DNA from: Euglena gracilis
Taxonomy: Eukaryota > Euglenida > Euglenophyceae > Euglenales
Assembly: GCA_039621445.1 (NCBI GenBank)
Contig: CP154955.1
Location: forward strand, 23,150,064-23,214,063
Reading direction: 5' to 3'
Length of the DNA stretch: 64,000 nt
The position numbers were made by a program, and so were the translations under genes. Numbering within the stretch: position 1 is the first letter of the stretch; each line of letters starts with the position of its first letter. The notes beneath the pieces are model-generated. The model was given only the letters and a program-made list of their open reading frames with translations. It made no database searches and was not told the origin of the DNA. This document shows positions 49,801 through 58,944 of this stretch, piece by piece.

Positions 49801-52800
49801 GGTGCTAACTGTTGCACTGTTCGCCCAGAGTCTTCCTGAAGTTTAAAAAAAATGGGGGTTATGGCCAGGGTGTCGCTTAGCAACCCCCCCAGGGGAGCAG
49901 CTCAGAGGCCAGAAAACTTGGATGGCTGGAAAAAAGCTGGTTGCTGGACCTCCTATGGGGTCCCCCAGGTGGAACTGCCCCCCCCCTCGGGTCCATGGGA
50001 TAGCCTGCATGGGGGGGGGGAAGGCTGGAAAAACGCTGCTGGCTGCACCCCTCCCCCAAGGGGATCAGGTGTCCTTCGACTCGAGCAACGCCTGGGTTAT
50101 GGCATCTGGTTTGACAGATATAAATGGGGGGGGGGGTTAAACTGAAGACGTAATGCAAGGCCTGCCAGCTTCTCGTGTTCCTCGTTAATTTTTTATTTTA
50201 GGGAGGTTGAGAGCATACAATTTTTTACCGACCCCTGGGGGGAGGAGGGGGTTCACTCCACTTTTTTAAAAACCAGTCAGTTACTACTCATTTTCAAAAA
50301 ACCAGCCAGTCACTACCCCCCCCCCCCTCCGGGGGGTCGGCCACTCAGAAAACCGGCCACTTTACAGTCACTTTAGGACACTTTAGGCCAAAAAAATTTT
50401 CCGGCACCTTCGGCGCCGGGGTCACTCAAGCCACTTTTGCCTGCTCCTGGCCGACCCCCCCCCGGGGGGGGTCCGGGCCAAAAACCAGTCAGTCACTCTG
50501 AAAAAAACCAGTCACCCACCCCCCGGGGGGGGGGGGGGTCGGTCAGTGCTTAAGCAATTGCCTGGTTGAGAGTCTGGATGAGTTATAAGTGGGGGAGTGG
50601 TGCAATTTCCCCACTAATTTTAAGCTGTTTGAAATGAAAACTGTCCAGAAAGGCCAAAAATGCCACAATGTAACAACGTGGGCATGGGCATACTACTGTG
50701 TAAGGTTCCCTCAAGGTTGTGACAGTTTCGGCAAATACAAGTACTCAACCAAGACTAGTATCTGGTGCAAGCTCTCTGACACAGCATTGAAAAAAGGTCA
50801 GTGAAGGATGGAGAGGGCCAAAGACGGAGCCGAGGACAAGCCCGGCTGTGGGGGTGCTGGAGTTGCGGGGCACCCGGCACAGCGGCGCGGAGTACTCCTC
50901 CTCGCAGGCGCACACCCCGGCTGTTGGGGTGCAGTTGCCGTGGCCATGGCAGGTGTTATTTGCCCTCAGGCAGCCGTTTCACCAGCGTTCAGAGAGGGAT
51001 CATGGCGATGACATCCGCTATGGCATGCATGGTGATGCATAATACAACTTGAGTTCACCAATGCTCTTTCTGCCTGGTTTCTCCTTTGGGGGATCACGCA
51101 TGTGGCAGGGCTTGAAGGGAGCCTGATTGGGTGGCAGCACGTCACGTTGGGGCCGACGCCCTCCCAGCAGATCCCCATGCAGAAGGCGCACTCGCACATG
51201 TCAAGGTCCACCCCGCAGAGCGCGCCCTTCCAGCCCCGGGCGCAGACGCACTGCGGCGTGCCGTTCGGCATCACGACGCACCGGCCGCCGTGGCGGCACC
51301 GCAGCGTGCAGGGCGGCCGACTGCAGACGGAGGGGCCGCCGATGTAGCCCGTGCACGCCCCGCCAGGCACCGGCAGACTTGGTTGGGGGGAGGGGGAATC
51401 TTTTAAACTGCCCATATAGGTACATAATATATAATATATTATTAGGTTGGTATTTTTTTGAATTTGGGGGGGGGTCCATTTATCTATCTACACAAACAAT
51501 TTTGGCTTGAAATAGTGGATTTAAAGGGTTTTGAGAGAGTGCTGTCACATGATGTAACCTTGTGGGCTAGTTGTAGGGGGTATCAGGAAGAGTGATGGCG
51601 TAAAGTGAAACCCTCACAGTACTGTAGGGTACCCTACAATACCCCACACTTCAACCCACGGTGCAGCCCGCAATGTGACCCACCCCATAGTCACCCACAC
51701 TTCCCACAATGCACCCTGCAATCACCCCACACCTCCCACAGTGCACCTTTACACTTCACTCCGCAGTGCATCCCACAGTCACCCACAGTGCACCTCACAC
51801 TTGTACCCGGAACAGTGTCCTCTTTTGTGTGCAGCTGAAACTACAAATTTCCTTCATGTTGCCAAAAAGTTGGAGTTTTTTTTTTTTTACTTAATCAGCC
51901 TTTCGGCGTCATCTGGGGGGGGGGCAGACCCCCACAGAACCAAAAGAACAACATCCCTTCCCTTGCAATACAAAGCATGAATTAGCAGCAATAGTCAAAA
52001 GCATCATATGTGTCCAGAAATGTTTACAACACAGAATACCCGACACTTGACTGTGGGGGCTCCACTTTATGCCATGTGCAATCTGGAAAGAAAAGGAGTG
52101 GGAAGGTTAAAAAAAGCTGTGCAGTCCCTCAAGATGTGGAAAAAAAATGTTAATTTTGATGATTTGGCACAGGGTCTTGGGATCTACCTGAAATGATGAC
52201 GCAGGGGGGGGGGATGAACCCAGAAACACTGCTGGGTCCAGCGGGACATTGGTGATGAGGGAGATATGAAAGACAGAAAGGCTGGCCCACCCCCATGGCT
52301 ACAATGCCAATGTAAATACCATAAGAGCATAAAATGAAACAAAAGCGCCTCTTCATAATCACACACACATGCATGCAAACACGTACACATGCATAAACCC
52401 CCAAATAATAAACCCCCCTAAAGAATAAACCCTTGACAGCCATGAAGGGAAGGAAAAAAAACAGGAGGAATGAGCACAAACATTGCAAAAACCACAAAAT
52501 TGAATACAAATGGTTCAGAAAATTCCACAAAGCTTCAATTGTGCAAGAAAGACCTAAAAAAAACAACCAAAAATGACCTGTAGAGCCTGGTGAGGCAATG
52601 TTGGGTCAATTTTTGACTTCTAAAATTCTGCCCAAACAATGAACTTTAAAATAATAATAATCCCACCCCCTGGACCCCAACTCTGAGAGGGTTTGTTTGT
52701 TATTTGGGGCGGGGGGTTGCAACACAGCGCAGTGAGCGGGATGCCGGCGCCTGGGCCCATCCCTGCTCCACCTGGCAGTCGGCGCTGCAACCGTCCCCGG

Positions 52801-55800
52801 CGCGGGTGTTGCCGTCGTCGCAGCCCTCATAGGGGTGGCGGATGCCATTGCCACACACGGGGCCCGTGAGGCGGCTGCCGGACGAGATGTTCAACAGGAA
52901 CCCCGACCTGTGAGCCCAGGGCGGCTAAGGGAAAAGCCGTGTTACGAAGCCGGCCCGCATTGGTGGGACCATGTGTGCCGAAGTGGTCGGAGGAAGATCA
53001 TGGCTCGTGACAACCAGAACTGTCGGCATGGCAACCATTTTCGGTCACAGTTCTTGTCCGCAGGAGATGAGACAAATTGCACATAGGTAGGTGGTGATTG
53101 TGGTGAAATTCACAGGCAAATGCCGCAAATGTCAGGTCCTTGGCAGATGTGTAATGGGCTGGAGATGAAACACTTTTGACAAACAATACAGAAATCCCAG
53201 GGAGGTCCAGAAAAAATGTTCCGCCATCGGCAATGATGGAGAAAAGGCATATGCACTAATTACTCAAAATTCAAAATCCTGCAAGATCCGCATGAAAATG
53301 CAAAATCCTTGCATTGCTCGGTTTTTCTGCTAAAGCAAAAAAATATCCCGCTCCCTACACACAAACACGAACACATAAGGCACGCCGAGTGCGTAATGTG
53401 CACCCAATCAGTGCGCACTGCAAAGTTGCCTACCGACAAACCCCCTTTCGGCACACCGCTGGTCGGTCGCATCGCTCATGAAACGTAGTGTCAGGGGCAG
53501 CGGCAGGGTGTACGGGCGGTCGGGCTGGGCCAGAATGTGGAACACCAGCACCTGGTAACCCGCCTGGCTCGGCATGCCTGCCTCAATGGTCAGGTTACCC
53601 CCAGGCTTCGTTGCAACACCAAAGGGTGGGGGGGGAGTAGGCTGGTGGTAGGAAACGCCCCAAATGGCCACTTCAGGGCGATGGAAGGGCGAAAGGGTGG
53701 ACGGAAAAGGTACCCCAGGGGCGCCCAAAGCCTGTTTGTCCCCTTTGCGCAGGTCCACGGCAAAGCTGGAGAACGAGACGGTGGCGGTGGCCCCCGCGGG
53801 GGCGGCGGTGCCGTACCGCCACGTGCAGCGGGCGTTGGGCGGGTAGACGTCGTCGTAGGTCGCCCGCACCTGCGGCGAGCGAGCCGGGCATGGCCCCTCT
53901 TTGGTGCCACGCGGAGCTCAACATAATAGCCAGCGCGAACCCAACCCCCCCCCCAGGTGGAACCACGGTCGAAACAGCGAAACTAAAGTAGGGAGTTCGG
54001 AAAAGATCGGCAAGGCATTGGGAAAAAGTCAATTGTAGACCACAAAATGAGCCGGGCAGGTGGGCATCCAGGGTTGGGAAAAGGCTGTTGGTTGGGAAAA
54101 GGCGGCTTTCACCCCATGACTCCTCGAGGATCAGGAAAGCGTGGTGGAATGGTCGACCCCCAACCGGGGTGGGGGCCTGCCCACAAACCAGTTTCCCACC
54201 ACAGGATTCTCTGTCACCCCTGCCTCCCGGACATAGGGTTGCTTGCTTGCATGTCCCCACTGCCCCATTCCCTGCTTGGGACAGACACGGTTGTGTGGTT
54301 GTCATCTGAGGGACGCACTCAGCCCGCCCGCCGCGTGATGACACTGGGGCAGAGGGAGGCATGGCAGAGGGAAAAAGACCTGGACGCTGCGCTCGAACTC
54401 GATGGCGACCACCTGGTCCTGGACGCAGGTCCAGGCGGCCAGCGGGTAGAAGCTGCCCCGCACCACGACGCTACTGATGCCGTCCGCGGCACACGCCACG
54501 GCCGCCACCTCCACGGGGGTCGTCATCCAGAAGGGCACCTCGTACACCGCCCCCACCTGCGAGGGGCCAGACCCCAGCCCACCGACGCGCGCCGCACCGC
54601 GCGAAAGTCGCCTGGGGCCGGCACATTCCATGCAGCGTATTTTTTTTTGCCAACAAATGCAGGGAGTTGACGAGCAGAAGTATGGTTGGCGTGGCAAATG
54701 GTTTGCTGTGGGGGGCATGCTTGACCCCCCCGAACTAGTAGGCTGGCTTTGGGGGTGCATCCCTATCAAATCCCTTTCACTCTAAAAATAACAGAAACCC
54801 CATCAGAAATAGGACGAGCACCTAATGTGCCCATGGACGCTCAATGGTGGGGGGGCATCGGTAAGGGCAAGGGTAGGGGGGGGACTCCCTCTTCACTAAG
54901 ACGTAACTCGAAATGCTTGTGCTGCGATGATGGTGCCGTGTGTCAATATGGCAACACGTCGGGCCGTGGGCACACACCACGCAGGGCGTTGCAATGCCGC
55001 ACACGGGGTCCCGGCCGTCGAGGGTGTAGCAGAAGTAGGGGCAGTCCCAGCGGTGCTCAAGGTACAGCAGTCGCCCGGGGGGCATTGGCCCCGTGGCGGA
55101 GCCGAAGTACGGCGGGCTGAGCAGCCTCGGGCAGGAGGGTCAGCTCTCTGCCCGCCGGCAGAACACATCAGCCACAGCCCAAACACACAGAAATGCAACA
55201 ACACAACAAACACACACACATATGTACACACATACGCAACACACAACACACAACACACAACACAACACACACACGCACACACACACACGAGGGTCCCCTG
55301 GGCAGGAGTCACAGCGGGGCCCGGACCAGGCGCGATCGCACACGCAGTGGTCCACCACACAATCCCCGTTCCCTGGGGATGGGTGGGTTGGGTTGGGGGC
55401 TCTGGCAACCAGATTCAACCCTGGGCCAGGGCCGACGGCCAGCCCCTCACCGCTGCCCATTTCGGGCCATTTTAGGCAGGGTTTCCCACAAATTCGTGCT
55501 AGGCACCCTCAATTCTGGTTCGTGATTATTCGTGATTATTCGTGATTATTCGTGATTATTCGTCCTACCCAAAAATCGCCCGGTTTTTTAATAAACCTGC
55601 CCAGAAAACCAATGCACACTCCTCATCTGAGTTGTGTATCACCTCCAACAGCAGAATATCAAAAAACAAAGCTCTTTGGCAGCGGCATTGATGCAATGTC
55701 TTCCGCACACTTCGACTTGAAAGCTTGGAACATTGCCCAACACACTGGCGCAATCACAAAAGCCAAAAAAAAATGAAACAAAAGGTCGAAATGTGGCCTT

Positions 55801-58800
55801 CCCCATCGTTTACCGATTCTTGACTTGACCTGATAAGCCCTGCGAGACCGAAAGACCTCTCCACGGCAGGTGATGTGACAAACCAGCCAATGATTTGAAT
55901 CGATGGGATGTTTTTGATGGTTGTGATCCATAAAATTCGCGTCGAAACCATGCCAATGCTTGGGGTCGATGTCGTGTTTTTTTTTGCTGGCTGTGAACCA
56001 TTTTCAGAAGAAGTCGTTCCGCAGTGAGAACAAAAACTGTTCCAGGTCATTTGTGGAAATTCATGATTATTCGTGATTATTCGTGTTTATTCGTGATTTT
56101 GGAAAATCCCCAAATTCGTGCTGGTTTGTGATTATTCGTGATTATTTGTGGCACCTCACCCTAACCCTAACCCTAACCCTAAAACTTAGCCCATCGGGGG
56201 CATTCCAGGCCATCGCAGAAACTAGGTCCCCTTGGCATTTCCAGCCACCAAATACCCCCCCAAACACAGGGCTGGTCCACAAGACCATGATTTTGGTGTT
56301 TTTCAAATTTGTCCGGGAGCATCAGGGACTCACCCTTAACAAGGCAATTACCCCTTTCTTGTGGCCTTTCCTGTCCCTGATGATGAAGTAAAATGTTATC
56401 ATGGATAAGATTTAAATCATCGTGGATAATATTTCCAGATTTCTTCGTGCCAAATGTGGGGAGTCATTGAGAATTTGACATGTTTGGAGCACAATTTCTG
56501 TGTGTTATACTATTGAAAGTTAGCCGCTACATCAGAGCACAGAATACTTTCTGAAGCTGTTGCAACACCACTTCAAATTTTACAGCCACGTATGAGTTGA
56601 GCTAAATTTGCATTTGTACTTGTATATTTGGCTCCCCACACCCTTGGTTGATAAATCAAACACACTTTTTGGGCCTTAACCATGAATTCACGCATCTTTT
56701 TTTTCATGGGAGTTGCTGGAATTTGGAATTCGCTGTTTTCTGCCATTTTCGGCAGGTTTAATGAAAACTTTATTCACGGAATTTTGTTGTCGCTTATATT
56801 TGGGGGTTGCTTATGGCAAGGGGTTGTCACATTTGGACCATATGTCTGCATTGGTGTGCGCAGGTGAGGCTTTTCTGCTCGCCTGTTTCTTTTTGTGGAA
56901 ATTTGTGCGACATTTGCGAGCGGACCTTCCCAAGAGAGTAAGGTGAGGTGCCCCTACCAAGCACTTGCAGTCAAAACGCCGTAATGACCTAAAGGGACAT
57001 AATGTGGTGTAAGCATACACAGCCCTTGGTCCAACCCAAATACCCTCAGAAGCTGGCGGCTTGGCTTACATTTCGGGGCGTTCACACCCCACACACCGCT
57101 GCACTGGATGTCACGGGTGCAGTTGTAGATGGTGCGGAGGTACATCATGGCGGGCCCGAAGGAGTACGCGAACGTGGCCTTGCCGTCGGGCGGCAGGGCG
57201 TCCGGCGGCCAAGTGGCGGTGTAGAACGTGCCGGCGACGCCCGCAAACGTGGGGAAGATCCACCCCATCATCCCTGGGGCAGCAAGGCGAAGGAGACAGA
57301 GGGCGGACGACTGGAAAAAGCCCAACTCCCGGACAATGAGACAAATTTGAATGGGGGAAGCGAGAAAGAAATGTTGTGACTCAAAGAAAAAAGCCTGTGA
57401 AACTTTTCGGCCAAAAAAAAAATCAAAAAAATGTGGATTATGAAGAAAAAAAATTGAAATGGAAAAAATATACCAGGAGCGTTGAGTCGGAGTGGTTTGT
57501 AAATGGCAGAAATCAGAAGAAAAGTTCTCCTTTTCAAGTGATGTGCTGAAATGTGTTGTGGAAGAAATGAATGAAAATGAAAAATGAGCAGCTGAATAAG
57601 CATGGGTTTTGGAATCACCGGATTTATGAGGTGTTGTTTGGTTTGAGGAATTAATTGCAAACTCCAACCCAAAAAGATCCAAAGTCAGTCACTAATCCAG
57701 AGGCCTTAGGGCTGTGCCGCTCCATATGCCCCATTAAACCCCCCCGTTCTGTCCCCCCCCCCCACACACACCGGCGGTGTACTGCAGGGCCACCCACACG
57801 CGGCCCGTCAGGCGGACGTGGGTCTCGCTGGCGTTCAGCGGCGTGAACTGCCACTCCGTCCACGCTGCCTTTGTCAGTGCGTCGGCAGCACGGTTTGACA
57901 TGAGGGCAGGTGAGGGGCGCTGGACCGGAGGGGGACCCCCGGGGGGCACCCCCCACCTAAACAGTGAGGAGGTCTGGATGACCCGATTTTTGTCCTGGTG
58001 CCCAAAAAAATTCGTCTCCCAAAACCGGTGCCAGGTACCGCCCCCCATCAGTCCAGACCCAAATGGCAGGTGGGGGGTGGGTGGTCGGGATGCCCCCTCC
58101 GATCGGGGGGGGGGGGGGGCTCCCTCTCCACCCCAACACCCTCATATCAAACCCTGGCCGGAGGGACCACTGGCGACCAGGCGCCCGACGGCCGGCAGGA
58201 AGTCCCCCTTGTCGCGCCACAGGAACGGCTGGTAGAACTCCAGGCCGATGTCCTGGCCCGCGTTGTCCCCGTCCCACGTCAGGTACCCGCCGGTGAGGGC
58301 CGCCCCCACCGCGACCACGTCCCCCGCAGCGCCAGCCCCCCTCCCCCAAATACCATTTGGTGGACGTTCCCACGCTCTGGGGCGCTCGTTCGGCAGTGGG
58401 CGTGGCCGTTGTGCGTGTTTCAATTAAATGATTGCGGTTCGATGCACCTCCAGAAGCGCCTCACGGCACGTGCTCCCGTCACAGTGTCGCGGTACGACAG
58501 CTGAGGCCCCCTACACTCTGCCCCAGGGCGGGTGGCGCTGGGCGTGGGTGGCGGTGCCGAAGTCGAGCAGGGCGATGCCGGCCACCCCTGCAGAGCAGCC
58601 ACGCTTATGATCCGTCCGGTTCGGGTCCGGGTCGGTGCAGTACGCGGACTGGGCGGTGGCGTTGAACCCGGGGATGGACGCCACCACCTGGGGGGTAGCA
58701 CCAGGCCCCTGTGGTCACCCAAACTCCTAACCCCAGTCACGCTGAGTCACTGCCAGTCACAGAACCCCCCAATGGGGGTCCTGACAGCCAATCACGCCCA

Positions 58801-58902
58801 GTCACACTCAGTCATGTCATCGTTGCAGGGTAGGATATCTGCAATGACGGACTCCCAGGGACACTGTCCACTTCCAGGTCGCAACACACACGCGTGCGCA
58901 CA

Positions 58903-58944
<42 letters not shown>

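Larger units (their letters stand above)
26785..50873 (-). other. Candidate 24-kb intron of the giant gene, filled with repeats
   Basis: Between E14 (ends phase 0) and E15 (starts phase 0) I see no exon I can support. The interval contains the 1.1-kb macrosatellite, the 54-bp minisatellite, the palindromic-motif cluster, the MITE and the hairpin, each listed separately. If the gene is in fact two genes, the break must lie here. Confidence 0.5.
55373..57069. other. Intron between E6 and E7 (about 1.7 kb)
   Basis: AT-rich, contains the 10-bp and telomere-like repeats; no exon or RNA gene seen. Confidence 0.6.
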
